A stretch of 64,000 nt of DNA from Clostridium carboxidivorans P7 (lineage in GTDB: Bacteria; Bacillota; Clostridia; Clostridiales; Clostridiaceae): positions 620,001-684,000 of the forward strand of contig NZ_CP011803.1 of the NCBI RefSeq assembly GCF_001038625.1. The letters are read 5' to 3'. The translations under genes and the position numbers were made by a program. This document shows, in pieces, positions 15,741 through 24,288 of this stretch; within the stretch, counting starts at the first letter, position 1; the number at the start of each line of letters is the position of its first letter. The notes beneath the pieces were generated by a model that searched no databases, was not told the origin of the DNA, and saw only the letters and a list, made by a program, of their open reading frames with translations.

Positions 15741-17633
15741 TTAGTTAGTTCCATCTGCTCTCCAAGTTCTAAGTTTAGCTTTTCTTGCTGCATCTTTTTG
15801 CTGTGCACTAAGTCCCCAGTAACCAGAAGCAACAGCTGGTTCCCAGTCACCATAGGATGGATTTGGAAGAGCAATAAATTTAGTTCCAAAGGAATCTTTA
15901 TTTTTATCTGCAGAAGCGTTTCTCTGATCTAAACTTACACCATAAGTACCTATAGGCATGTCATTTTCATTATCGCCCATATAAGTTACAACATTATAAT
16001 CTTTTGCAACAGCATCAAATCTAGGCTGCTTATTGCCTTTATCTGTTTGAAGAAGAAGATGTTTATCATCTACATTAGGGAAGCCTAAATCTTTCAAGTT
16101 TTTCATAGTTCCTTGCATTCCGTTTTTTGCATCTCTATTAGTAACATAGAATACTTCTACTCCTTTGCTTGAAAGGTATTGTAAAAGATCTTTAGCACCA
16201 GGCATAGCACCAGCTTTTGCTGCATCAACCCATTTTGCCCAGCTATCATTAGCGTAAGCATCATTATAGCCTGTATGACCTGCATCATAAGCAGTGTTAT
16301 CTATAACTGCTTCGTCACAATCTGTGATTATAGCTAAAGGTTTATCACCTGATTTATGATTTTTAAGAGCTTCATCTACTTGCATTTTAGTTAGATTATA
16401 AGCTTGGTAACATAATTCTTTATATTCTGCAGCAGTTTGCATCCATAATAATGCCATTACATCCTGTTCGTTTAAATCCTTTTGAGAATAAGCAGCAGGA
16501 GCTGGCTTTGGTACTGGAGCTGACTGCACTGTTTTTGGCAATAATTTTATTGTCTGTCCAACATAGATTAAATTAACATTGGAAATATTGTTGATTTTAG
16601 CTAGTGCTTTGAAATCCATAGAGAATTTCAAACCTATTCTAAATAAATTATCACCAGGTTTAACGACATAAGTGTCTTGAGTAGTAGTTGTTGTTGGAAC
16701 AGCTGGAGCTTGAGCAGTATTTGAAGCTGAAGCACTTTTTACAGCTGGAGCACCATCTGCTCTCCAGGTTCTAAGTTGAGCCTTTCGTGCTTCATCCTTT
16801 TTAGCTGCGCTAAGACCCCAGTAACCAGAAGCTACAGCTGGTTCCCAGTCGCCATAGGATGGGTTTGGAAGAGCAATAAACTTAGTTCCAAAGGAATCTT
16901 TGTTTTTATCTGCAGCATCATTTCTCTGCTGTAGAGTTTTACCATAAGTATCTACAGGTAAGTCATTTTCGTTGTCACCCATATAAAATACAACGTTATA
17001 GTCTTTTGCAACAGCATCAAATCTAGCCTGTTTATTTCCTTTGTCTGTTTGAAGAAGAACATGTTTTTCATCTATGTTAGGAAAACCTAAATTTTTTAAG
17101 TTTTTCATAGTGCCTTGTAATCCTGTCTTAGCATCCCTGTTAGTAACATAAAAAACCTCTACTCCTTTATTTGAAAGGTATTGTAAAAAGTCTTTAGCAC
17201 CAGGCATAGCATCAGCTTTTGATGCATCAACCCATTTCCCCCAACTATCATTGGCATAAGCAGTATTGTGGTCTATGTGACCTGCATCATAGGCAGTATT
17301 GTCTATAACTGATTCATCACAGTCTGTAATTATAGCTAAAGGTTTATCACCTGATTTATGATTTTTAACAGCTGCATCTACTTGCATTTTTCCAGCATTA
17401 TAAGCTTGATAACAAAGCTCTTTGTATTCTGCAGAAGTCTGCATCCAAAGCAGAGCCATTACTTCCTGTTCATTTAAGTCCTTTTGAGTATAATTTGATT
17501 TAACTGTTGCTGATGTTACTGTGTCTGGCTTTGAAGCAAAAGCTGGATTTGCAGCAAAAGTAACAATAGGTGAAAGTATGAGTGAAGTGCTTAAAGCAAG
17601 AGATAAGAGAATATTAATTTTCTTTTTTAACAT
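15741..17633 (-). CDS. Secreted tandem HAD acid phosphatase with central LysM domain
   Basis: A 630-aa protein. The chosen ATG at 17633 begins a signal peptide (MLKKKINILLSLALSTSLIL, cut near TFA|ANPAFA), although the frame opens 14 codons earlier. Two class IIIB HAD phosphatase domains, like lipoprotein e(P4)/class B acid phosphatases, flank a LysM module (TYVVKPGDNLFRIGLKF to YVGQTIKLLP). The nucleophile loops are DCDESVIDN (first) and DCDEAVIDN (second), both intact, and both carry MGDNENDLP- or MGDNENDMP-type late motifs. The domains are near copies at DNA level, marking a recent internal duplication. It should be wall-bound and release phosphate from organic phosphates. Confidence 0.9.
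   Translation of the reverse strand: MLKKKINILLSLALSTSLILSPIVTFAANPAFASKPDTVTSATVKSNYTQKDLNEQEVMALLWMQTSAEYKELCYQAYNAGKMQVDAAVKNHKSGDKPLAIITDCDESVIDNTAYDAGHIDHNTAYANDSWGKWVDASKADAMPGAKDFLQYLSNKGVEVFYVTNRDAKTGLQGTMKNLKNLGFPNIDEKHVLLQTDKGNKQARFDAVAKDYNVVFYMGDNENDLPVDTYGKTLQQRNDAADKNKDSFGTKFIALPNPSYGDWEPAVASGYWGLSAAKKDEARKAQLRTWRADGAPAVKSASASNTAQAPAVPTTTTTQDTYVVKPGDNLFRIGLKFSMDFKALAKINNISNVNLIYVGQTIKLLPKTVQSAPVPKPAPAAYSQKDLNEQDVMALLWMQTAAEYKELCYQAYNLTKMQVDEALKNHKSGDKPLAIITDCDEAVIDNTAYDAGHTGYNDAYANDSWAKWVDAAKAGAMPGAKDLLQYLSSKGVEVFYVTNRDAKNGMQGTMKNLKDLGFPNVDDKHLLLQTDKGNKQPRFDAVAKDYNVVTYMGDNENDMPIGTYGVSLDQRNASADKNKDSFGTKFIALPNPSYGDWEPAVASGYWGLSAQQKDAARKAKLRTWRADGTN
15760..17470 (-). repeat. Internal tandem duplication inside the acid phosphatase gene
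   Basis: About 700 bp at 15760-16470 (second domain) and 16750-17470 (first domain) are closely similar in nucleotide sequence, including long identical runs around ccccagtaaccagaagc and ggatttggaagagcaataaa. The ~270-bp LysM linker separates them. Confidence 0.8.
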
Positions 17634-17876
17634 AATTTCTAAGTCCCCCTTTGAAATTTTGTAATTAATAGTCAAGCTGACACTTTAATAGTTAGGTTGG
17701 CTATTTATGTAATATTTTATTATAATTATATTGAAAATATAATGAATTGTAAATACAATATGGTTATTAAAGAAAAATAAATATTAACAGAAAGATATTA
17801 TGATGCGATTTATTAAGGCGTAAGGGAAAATGTAAATAAAACATATTATAAAAACTTTAAATCAGGAGGCGGCAGA

Positions 17877-18374
17877 TTGAACAGTAAATTTTTAGAATCA
17901 GAAAGATTAATTTTAAAGCCATTATCCTTTAAAGAATTGGTATATATTAAGGATAATGATATTAGTAATATTGAAATAGAAGCAGTATCTAATTCTGTTA
18001 AGTCAGCAGTATCAAAGAAATTGAGCAAAATGAAATATATCGGTTCAGAGTTTCATGAATGGTATACATATTGGTTAATTATAAGCAAAAATAATGAAAA
18101 AGGGATAGGCTTCATTGGCTTTAAAGGACTACCAGATGAAAATGGTTATTTAGAAGTGGGATATAGTATTTCACCTAATCATAGAAAAAAGAGGATTATG
18201 ACAGAAGCTTTAAAAACATTAGTTACATGGGCTTCTGAATTTCAAGACTGCAGGGGAATAATTGCCAGGGTTTTAAAAAGCAATATAGGGTCTCATAAAG
18301 TGTTAACTAATTGCAATTTTAAAGTAAATAGTTCTAATGAGGAAGAAAATAATTATACTCTTAAATTAAAATAG
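17877..18374 (+). CDS. GNAT acetyltransferase (RimJ/RimL type)
   Basis: A 165-aa protein with a TTG start fixed by AGGAGG at 17864-17869. The N-terminus SERLILKPLSFKEL is typical of RimJ/RimL-like GNATs. Motif A is visible as LEVGYSISPNHRKKRIMTEAL, where the usual glycine-rich RxGxG/A turn is replaced by RKKRI. Motif B follows (RVLKSNIGSHKVLTNCNFK). The departure in the acetyl-CoA loop may affect activity. Its substrate, probably an amine or protein N-terminus, is unknown. It stands alone. Confidence 0.78.
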   Translation: MNSKFLESERLILKPLSFKELVYIKDNDISNIEIEAVSNSVKSAVSKKLSKMKYIGSEFHEWYTYWLIISKNNEKGIGFIGFKGLPDENGYLEVGYSISPNHRKKRIMTEALKTLVTWASEFQDCRGIIARVLKSNIGSHKVLTNCNFKVNSSNEEENNYTLKLK

Positions 18375-18576
18375 AAATGTAACATGATAAGTATAAAAGA
18401 ATTAGGTTTTACCGAATATTGGTTGTAATACTTTTATTTTATATAACAAGATTGAAAAAGAAGGTAAATTTAGCTAATATAAGAGTACATGATAAATTAT
18501 AATATAAGAAAAAGTTCGCTGTAAGCTGCATTTTTTTATTAAGTTTTGTGCTTTGAGCGAAGCAAAGGGGATGGAT

Positions 18577-19194
18577 ATGAATATGAAAGAAGTAAGTAAA
18601 ATACATAGTACGTTTTTGGCAATATTTTCTATAGTATTTATTTGGTCTGCTATTTACCCTAAAGATTCTTTTACTTGGGTTTTAGAAGTTTTTCCAGCAG
18701 TTATAGGAATTATAATTATAATATTTACGTATAAAAAATTTAGATTTACTACTTTTGTTTATGGCTTGATTCTAATTCATGCAATTATATTGTTAATAGG
18801 TGGACATTACACTTACGCAGAAATGCCTTTGTTTAATTGGATAAAAGATAGTTTTCATTTAAGTAGAAATTACTATGATCGCTTAGGGCATTTTGCTCAA
18901 GGGTTTATACCAGCTTTTATTTCTAGAGAGATATTAATTAGAAAATCTTATTTAAAAAAAGGTAAGATGTTATTATTTATTGTTATATGTATTTGTTTGG
19001 CAATAAGTGCAGCTTATGAACTTATAGAATGGTTGGTAGCCGAAGTAACAGGTTCTGCAGCAGATGCTTTTTTAGGAACTCAAGGAGATGTGTGGGATAC
19101 CCAATGGGATATGTTTTTAGCTTTAATAGGTTCAATGTCAGCTGTATTTATGTTTTCTAAAATTCATGATAAGTGTATAGAAAAATTTAAATAA
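18577..19194 (+). CDS. DUF2238 (YjdF-like) integral membrane protein
   Basis: A 205-aa protein with about six membrane helices and the conserved DUF2238 features: FNWIKDSFHLSRNYYDRLGHFAQG, AAYELIEWLVAEVTG and GTQGDVWDTQWDM. The frame opens at TTG 18553, but AAAGGGG (18564-18570) points to ATG 18577. Upstream, TTCGCT (18515-18520) and AGCGAA (18556-18561) can pair and might affect access to the ribosome site. The function of the family is not established. Confidence 0.82.
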   Translation: MNMKEVSKIHSTFLAIFSIVFIWSAIYPKDSFTWVLEVFPAVIGIIIIIFTYKKFRFTTFVYGLILIHAIILLIGGHYTYAEMPLFNWIKDSFHLSRNYYDRLGHFAQGFIPAFISREILIRKSYLKKGKMLLFIVICICLAISAAYELIEWLVAEVTGSAADAFLGTQGDVWDTQWDMFLALIGSMSAVFMFSKIHDKCIEKFK

Positions 19195-19197
19195 AAT

Positions 19198-19238
19198 AAA
19201 TTTAAAGGGGATGTTTTAGACATTCCCTTTTAAATTTT
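19198..19238 (+). terminator. Terminator after DUF2238
   Basis: AAATTTAAAGGGGATG and CATTCCCTTTTAAATTT form a stem with one bulge and a 7-nt loop. The A and T flanks also allow some activity on the other strand. Confidence 0.65.
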
Positions 19239-19349
19239 ATAACTAAAAATCCTATTTTGTATTTTGAAAATACCATATGAAGTTGCAAATTTTAAAATAA
19301 AACTTATTGTATAGTTTATCTATCTTGAGAGTGTGAATTTTAGAAAAAG

Positions 19350-20576
19350 CTATGCAAAGTTTCCATTTATAAATACAGGAATTTCTTTACCATCCTTTGT
19401 AATACCTGTAATACTTAAATCTTTTGTACCAATCATAAAGTCTACATGCTCAAAAGAATCATTTACACCTGCATTTTTTAAATCTTCCTTACTCATATTT
19501 TCACTGTTTTTTAAACAAGTAGGATAAGCTTCACCTATAGCCAGGTGGCAGGAAGCATTTTCGTCAAATAAGGTATTATAGAATAATATATTTGAATTGG
19601 AAATTGGAGAATCAAAAGGTACAAGAGCAACTTCTCCAAGGTAATGAGTACCTTCATCTGTTTCTATTAAGTTTTTTAAATTATCATAACCTTTTTCACA
19701 AGTAAAATCTACAATTTTTCCATCTTTAAAGGTAAGAGTAAAGTTTTCTATAAGATTGCCATTATAATTTAAAGGCTTAGAACTTGTAACTTTACCATTT
19801 ACACCGAACTTATAAGGTAAAGTAAATACTTCTTCTGTAGGAATATTAGCCATAAATTCAGTACCTTCTGGTGTAAAAGAAGAGCCACCAAGCCATAAAT
19901 GATTTTCTGGAAGTTCTATTTTTAAATCAGTGCCCAGGGAATTTTTATAAACAAGATATTTAAAGTTATTTTTATTAAGAAAATCCATAGACTTTTTTAA
20001 ATTATTCTGGTGATTATTCCAAGCTTCTATAGGATCATCTTTATCAGCTCTTACAGCTTTAAATATAGCATTCCAAAGCTTTTCTACTGCCTCATCTTCC
20101 GAAACATCCTTAAATACCTTTTTAGCCCAGGCTTTTGTTGGAACAGAAGCAACACACCACACATTTTTGTCTGCCATAAGCCTTTCTCTATATTCAGACA
20201 ATGCAGCACTTTGAGCCTTATTAGACCTCATTATTCTTTCAGGGTTTACGTCCTTCATAAGTTCAGGATTTGAAGCAGCAATACTAAAAAAAGCAGCCCC
20301 TTTTTTAGCACAAGATACGAATAAATCTTTTTGCCAGCTAGGAAATTCATCAAATATTTCATCTTTTCCATGTAAGTATTTTATTTTAGAGGAAAGTTCA
20401 TCTCTCCAATTTATTATTACTTCTCTAGCCCCTTCTTTATAGGCAATTTCAGAAATAGTTCTGGTAAAGTCACCGCATTCTATAGGTGAATTTATAACTA
20501 AAATTTGATTTTGTTGTATGTTCAATCCTGTTTTTACGATAATTTGAGAATATTTTTCTAAATAATCTTTATGCAT
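19350..20576 (-). CDS. M29 family aminopeptidase (AmpS/PepS)
   Basis: A 408-aa protein, the normal M29 length. ATG 20576 is chosen because AAGGATG precedes it; an upstream in-frame ATG at 20594 has no ribosome site. Likely metal ligands of the two-cobalt or zinc site are the Glu in NIPTEEVF, Glu and His in THYLGEVALV, His in CHLAIGEAY, and His and Asp in FEHVDFMIG. It cleaves N-terminal residues from peptides in the cytoplasm. It lies downstream of the DeoR gene, with an inverted repeat in the 67-nt gap, so it may have its own promoter. Confidence 0.9.
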   Translation of the reverse strand: MHKDYLEKYSQIIVKTGLNIQQNQILVINSPIECGDFTRTISEIAYKEGAREVIINWRDELSSKIKYLHGKDEIFDEFPSWQKDLFVSCAKKGAAFFSIAASNPELMKDVNPERIMRSNKAQSAALSEYRERLMADKNVWCVASVPTKAWAKKVFKDVSEDEAVEKLWNAIFKAVRADKDDPIEAWNNHQNNLKKSMDFLNKNNFKYLVYKNSLGTDLKIELPENHLWLGGSSFTPEGTEFMANIPTEEVFTLPYKFGVNGKVTSSKPLNYNGNLIENFTLTFKDGKIVDFTCEKGYDNLKNLIETDEGTHYLGEVALVPFDSPISNSNILFYNTLFDENASCHLAIGEAYPTCLKNSENMSKEDLKNAGVNDSFEHVDFMIGTKDLSITGITKDGKEIPVFINGNFA

Positions 20577-20610
20577 CTTAAAACATCCTTTCATAAAAAG
20601 ATATTATAAG

Positions 20611-20629
20611 TATAACCAATGTAGTTATA
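20611..20629. promoter_or_regulatory. Inverted repeat ahead of the M29 aminopeptidase
   Basis: TATAAC, 7 nt, GTTATA between the DeoR gene and the aminopeptidase. On the minus strand it overlaps a possible -10 region (TTATAAT), so it could be an operator. Confidence 0.35.
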
Positions 20630-20643
20630 TTTTACAAAAAGGT

Positions 20644-21405
20644 TTATATTAACTTCACATCTAATTTTTTTAATTTTTCTTTAATATCATCATTAATGTC
20701 TGAATCAGTGATTATAACATGGAGTTCATCTAAAGTAGCAAATTTATATATACTATCTAAATTGAACTTTTCTTTTTCAATAAGCAAGAATACTTCTTTG
20801 CTGTTGGAAATTACAGTTTCTTTAAGATTACCATCTTCTAAGTCAGTGGTGCCTGCGCTGTTAGTAATTAAATTTACACCTGAGCTCCCTAAAAAGCTTT
20901 TATTAAAAGTATATTTAGATATACTTCTAATTGCCTCTGAACCAAAAACTCCACCAGCTTTATTATCATATATTCCTCCTATACATATTAACTTAACATT
21001 TTTATTATCATTAAAAAGAGGTGGAATTGTTGGCATGTTAGTTATCAAAGTTACTTTTTTATTACTATTAGCAATTAGTCTAGCTAACAGAAAATCAATA
21101 CTTGAAGGTTCTAAAAAAATCACATCTTCATCTTCTATAAGATTAAAGGCTTTCTCAGATATTACCTTTTTACTGCTTAAGTTCAACTTCATTCTATCAG
21201 TTATAGGACTGCTTTTAGAAATTCTTCTGCTTAATATAGCCCCGCCATAGGTTCTTTGAATAGCACCATCTCTTTCTAATCTTTGCAAGTCCTTCCTTAC
21301 CATACCTTCTGAAACATTAAATCGTTCACTTAGTTCTTTTACCTTTACCCTACCATTTTCGTTAAGTATACTTAATATTTGTTCTAATCGTTCTTCAGTA
21401 AACAT
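20644..21405 (-). CDS. DeoR family transcriptional regulator
   Basis: A 253-aa protein with GAGGTG 6 nt before ATG 21405. The DeoR HTH is at residues 6-55 (RVKVKELSERFNVSEGMVRKDLQRLERDGAIQRTYGGA). The C-terminal part is a DeoRC sugar-phosphate sensor (KSFLGSSGVNL, TTDLEDGNLKETVI, KFNLDSIYKFATL). DeoR proteins usually repress sugar or nucleoside catabolism genes and respond to a phosphorylated intermediate. Its upstream region carries TGTTTATCATT and phased ATGATA repeats. The divergent Cof-type sugar phosphatase is a plausible target. Confidence 0.88.
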   Translation of the reverse strand: MFTEERLEQILSILNENGRVKVKELSERFNVSEGMVRKDLQRLERDGAIQRTYGGAILSRRISKSSPITDRMKLNLSSKKVISEKAFNLIEDEDVIFLEPSSIDFLLARLIANSNKKVTLITNMPTIPPLFNDNKNVKLICIGGIYDNKAGGVFGSEAIRSISKYTFNKSFLGSSGVNLITNSAGTTDLEDGNLKETVISNSKEVFLLIEKEKFNLDSIYKFATLDELHVIITDSDINDDIKEKLKKLDVKLI

Positions 21406-21428
21406 TTAAGCACCTCATTAATTATCAA

Positions 21429-21556
21429 TGTTTATCATTATTGATTAATATTATAACATTACTATTAAAATTCACAAAATATCTTGAATAAAATTTTAAA
21501 ATGATATACAATGATAATAAATGATAAACAATAATAATAAATGATATTAATTGATA
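21429..21556. repeat. Phased ATGATA repeats and paired operator-like sites
   Basis: ATGATA begins at 21501, 21511, 21521 and 21541, with the variants ATAATA at 21531 and TTGATA at 21551: one motif every 10 bp for six helical turns. AATGATAAACA (21520-21530) is also the exact reverse complement of TGTTTATCATT (21429-21439), 80 bp away near the DeoR start. The set looks like a multi-site binding array with a looping partner. Confidence 0.6.
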
Positions 21557-21596
21557 GAACTGTTTTAAAGATCATATGATTTAGCGTAATAGGGTA

Positions 21597-21672
21597 ATGC
21601 CTAGCGTGATATTTTATATGTTTAGGCATCTTCAAAAACTAGGTGTAGTATTGTTTTTTTGAAGATGCCTAA
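21597..21672 (+). promoter_or_regulatory. Long inverted repeat in the leader of the Cof phosphatase gene
   Basis: TTAGGCATCTTCAAAAA (21622-21638) and its exact reverse complement (21656-21672) form a 17-bp stem with a 17-nt loop. An extra ATGCCTA copy (21597-21603) matches the 3' arm and can compete for TAGGCAT. The ribosome site GGGAGGT lies 25 nt after the stem. There is no U-tract after the stem, so any control would be on translation or RNA stability. Confidence 0.55.
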
Positions 21673-21709
21673 TAAATCAATAGTAGAGGAATATCTTGGG
21701 AGGTAAAAT

Positions 21710-22513
21710 ATGTACAAACTATTAGCTGTTGATATGGATGGTACATTATTAAATAGTAATAGAATTATTTCAAAAGCAAATAAGGAAGCAATTAGAAAGG
21801 CTGTAGAAAAGGGTGTTAATGTTGTTATAACATCTGGAAGAGGGCTTAAGGGTGTGGATAATTTTTTGGACGAAGTTCATTTAAGAGGAGAGAATCAATA
21901 CCTTATTGCAAATAACGGGGGAACTATATATAGAACTAGTAATTTTGAATGTGTTGCATATAAAGGATTAAGAGGCAGGGATTTGATAAAAGCACATACT
22001 TTAAGCAAGAAATTTGGACTTAATATGATTGCATATACTCATGAAGGTCCTATTGCAGCAGAGGAAAGTGAATTTACAAGATTTGAAGCAGAATATGTTG
22101 GAACTCCTGTTAAAATTATTAATTTTAAATCAGATATTGAAGATAATGATGAAATTACAAAGATATTATTTTCTCAGACAGAAGAATTGTTAGACAAAAA
22201 AATGCTTGAGTTGCCAAAGAAATTTTATACTGAATATAATGTGGTGAAAACTATGCCAATAATTTTGGAAGTTATGAATAAAAATTGTAACAAGGGTTAT
22301 GGTGTAAAAGTTTTAGCAGATAAATTAGGAATAAAAAAAGAAGAGGTAATGTGCATAGGTGACCAAGCAAATGATGTTGAAATGTTAACTTATGCTGGTC
22401 TTGGGGTTGCAATGGGAAATGCCATTGAAGAGCTTAAGGATATAGCTCAATATGTAACCTTAGACAATGATAATGATGGAGTGGCAAAGGCTATTAAAAA
22501 ATTTATATTGTAA
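21710..22513 (+). CDS. Cof-type HAD-IIB sugar phosphatase (YidA-like)
   Basis: A 267-aa protein with all HAD motifs: I DMDGTLLNS (nucleophile and acid Asp), II TSGR, III a lysine in NKNCNKGYGVKVL, and IV GDQANDVEML. The C2B cap lies between motifs II and III. Members dephosphorylate sugar phosphates, FMN or related metabolites; YidA-like ones prefer sugar phosphates. GGGAGG precedes the ATG. It is divergent from a DeoR regulator, which usually senses sugar phosphates, so the pair may form one circuit. Confidence 0.88.
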   Translation: MYKLLAVDMDGTLLNSNRIISKANKEAIRKAVEKGVNVVITSGRGLKGVDNFLDEVHLRGENQYLIANNGGTIYRTSNFECVAYKGLRGRDLIKAHTLSKKFGLNMIAYTHEGPIAAEESEFTRFEAEYVGTPVKIINFKSDIEDNDEITKILFSQTEELLDKKMLELPKKFYTEYNVVKTMPIILEVMNKNCNKGYGVKVLADKLGIKKEEVMCIGDQANDVEMLTYAGLGVAMGNAIEELKDIAQYVTLDNDNDGVAKAIKKFIL

Positions 22514-22535
22514 ACTAATTGCTTTGTATCAGAAA

Positions 22536-22574
22536 CTGCTTATATGGACAGCAGCACATAAGCAGCTTTTGTTT
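22536..22574 (+). terminator. Terminator after the Cof phosphatase
   Basis: CTGCTTATATG (22536-22546) and CACATAAGCAG (22555-22565) pair with one mismatch, followed by CTTTTGTTTT. Confidence 0.75.
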
Positions 22575-22579
22575 TAAAC

Positions 22580-23380
22580 TTACCCTATACATGTAACATC
22601 TAATTTATTACGATCTACTAATCTTTTATATTTGTATTTAGGATATCCAACCATAAGAGCACCTGTGATTACTTTATCCTTAGGGATATTGAATAAATCT
22701 AATAATGGTCTATAATTTAAAAATGCACAAAATTCAAATAGTCCAGCCCAACAAGAACCTAATCCTAATGTAGGTGCAAATAGTTCCACATAGGATAATG
22801 CAGAAATGCTGTTTTCTCGTCCATTTTTAAAATCCTTTGGTGCAGTTGCGAGTATAAGATGAGGAGCATCACGTAAAATTGAATCTATGCCATTTTTTCT
22901 ATAATTATTTACATGTCTTGAAAAACTCCAGTGAAGATCAATGTTATCTTCCATCCACTTAACTATTATTTCAGTAGATTTTTCTAATATTTTTTTATCT
23001 TTTACGATAATATAGGATACTCCTTGTGAATTGCTGGCAGTAGGGGCAAAACGTGCAATATTAACTAATTTTAATAGTTCTTCATATGGCACAGATGTAT
23101 TTTTATAACATCTTATTGACCTGCGTGATCTAAGAAAGTATTCAGCAGTTTTTGAATCCAAACCTTTAAAATCTTCTATTTCTACCTGACTATTTAGTGG
23201 TGTTTTAACATTGTCAAGTGCACCACAAGGGCATACAGCAGCACATTGTCCACAGGCAATACAAGAATTGTTATTGTTTTTTGGACCATCTTCTTTCATA
23301 TACAAAGCTGTAGTTGGACAAACTTTTGTACAAGCTCCGCATTTTACACATAATGATTCATTTACTTTAATTAAATTCAT
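22580..23380 (-). CDS. Ferredoxin-nitroreductase fusion
   Basis: A 266-aa protein. ATG 23380 is chosen over ATG 23386 because AGAGGTGA leaves room only for the second. The N-terminus carries two 4Fe-4S motifs, CVKCGACTKVCP and CIACGQCAAVCP. After about residue 75 comes an FMN nitroreductase domain (RRSIRCYKNTSVPYEEL, RFAPTASNSQG, LGLGSCWAGLF). Such fusions reduce nitro or quinone compounds, or other substrates, with ferredoxin electrons in anaerobes. It lies 13 nt after the flavin reductase gene in one operon, divergent from an HxlR regulator. Confidence 0.9.
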   Translation of the reverse strand: MNLIKVNESLCVKCGACTKVCPTTALYMKEDGPKNNNNSCIACGQCAAVCPCGALDNVKTPLNSQVEIEDFKGLDSKTAEYFLRSRRSIRCYKNTSVPYEELLKLVNIARFAPTASNSQGVSYIIVKDKKILEKSTEIIVKWMEDNIDLHWSFSRHVNNYRKNGIDSILRDAPHLILATAPKDFKNGRENSISALSYVELFAPTLGLGSCWAGLFEFCAFLNYRPLLDLFNIPKDKVITGALMVGYPKYKYKRLVDRNKLDVTCIG

Positions 23381-23393
23381 TAACATTCACCTC

Positions 23394-24041
23394 TTAAATT
23401 TTATGATTTACAAATTCAGTTCCTATATCAAATGCTTTAGCACAATCTTTAGGAAAGATTTCTTTATGTCTTTTTAACTTTTTTTCGTGATCAAACTTAT
23501 CTGAAACTACTTTTGAATAATCGTTAAACTGATAAGTATCAGTACAATATAATGTTTTGCATTTTCCAAAGAATTTTTTAAATAGTAATTCATTAGATTC
23601 AAGATATTTATCTAAATGTATATTTTTCATTTTTTCTTCAGATATGTTCATCGTATATATTAATGCTGTAGGAATGTTTCTAGGTAGAAGTGTAGGGTGA
23701 TTAGTATACTCTATTAGTGGAAAAAATAGTCTTTCCATAAATGATCTTGTTTCACCTGTAATGTTGTTTAAATATATAGGTGAACCTAAAACAACTGCAT
23801 CTGCTATATGCAGCTTTTTCAGTACAGGGGAAAGATCATCTTTAATAATACATTTACCATAATTTTTACCTTCTTTTAATTTACATGTAAAACAGCTGAT
23901 GCAACCTTTGAAGTTTAAATCATATAGATGAATAATCTCTGTTTCAGCACCTTGGGAGGCAGCTCCTTCAAGAACCTTATTTAATAAAGTTGCTGTATTA
24001 TGATCTTTTCTAGGACTGCCATTAATAGCTATTACTTTCAT
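23394..24041 (-). CDS. NADPH-dependent FMN reductase / flavodoxin-like iron-sulfur flavoprotein
   Basis: A 215-aa flavodoxin-fold protein: phosphate loop INGSPRKDHNTATLL, GSPIYLNNITGETRSFMERL, and the cysteine cluster CISCFTCKLKEGKNYGKC as in iron-sulfur flavoproteins and multimeric flavodoxin WrbA relatives. The spacing CxxCxxC plus a later C fits a 4Fe-4S ligand set. AGGAGG precedes ATG 24041. It is the first gene of a two-gene redox operon, with the nitroreductase following. Expression is probably controlled by the divergent HxlR protein. Confidence 0.85.
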   Translation of the reverse strand: MKVIAINGSPRKDHNTATLLNKVLEGAASQGAETEIIHLYDLNFKGCISCFTCKLKEGKNYGKCIIKDDLSPVLKKLHIADAVVLGSPIYLNNITGETRSFMERLFFPLIEYTNHPTLLPRNIPTALIYTMNISEEKMKNIHLDKYLESNELLFKKFFGKCKTLYCTDTYQFNDYSKVVSDKFDHEKKLKRHKEIFPKDCAKAFDIGTEFVNHKI

Positions 24042-24117
24042 AATATAAAAACCTCCTATAAAATATTATTTTTTATTCAATAGAATTTCATATTTATGTT
24101 GCATTTTTAAATTAATA

Positions 24118-24210
24118 TTGTAAAATGTTTTACAAGAGATAGTATATACTGTACTATTATTTTTTGGAAGTAGGTACTTTTAAGTAGTATAGTATCTATT
24201 TGTATACTAT
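24118..24210. promoter_or_regulatory. Operator-like inverted repeats in the HxlR/redox intergenic region
   Basis: Three inverted repeats: TTGTAAAA-TG-TTTTACAA (24118-24135), ATAGTA-N7-TACTAT (24139-24157) and ATAGTAT-N8-ATACTAT (24189-24210). The last two share half-sites and are probably HxlR sites; the first is different. Also present is AGAGGTGG followed by GTGATGTCAGTATAG (24234-24248), a four-codon open frame of doubtful meaning. Confidence 0.6.
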
Positions 24211-24288
24211 AGAGAGAAAAGAGGTGGATTTTAGTGATGTCAGTATAGCAACAAATAGTTTGATATATTTCATCACTAAATATAATGA

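Noticed and set aside
20696..21250. 184-codon plus-strand frame opposite the DeoR gene
   Set aside because: Antisense shadow; the minus-strand DeoR protein is a clear family member with a good ribosome site.
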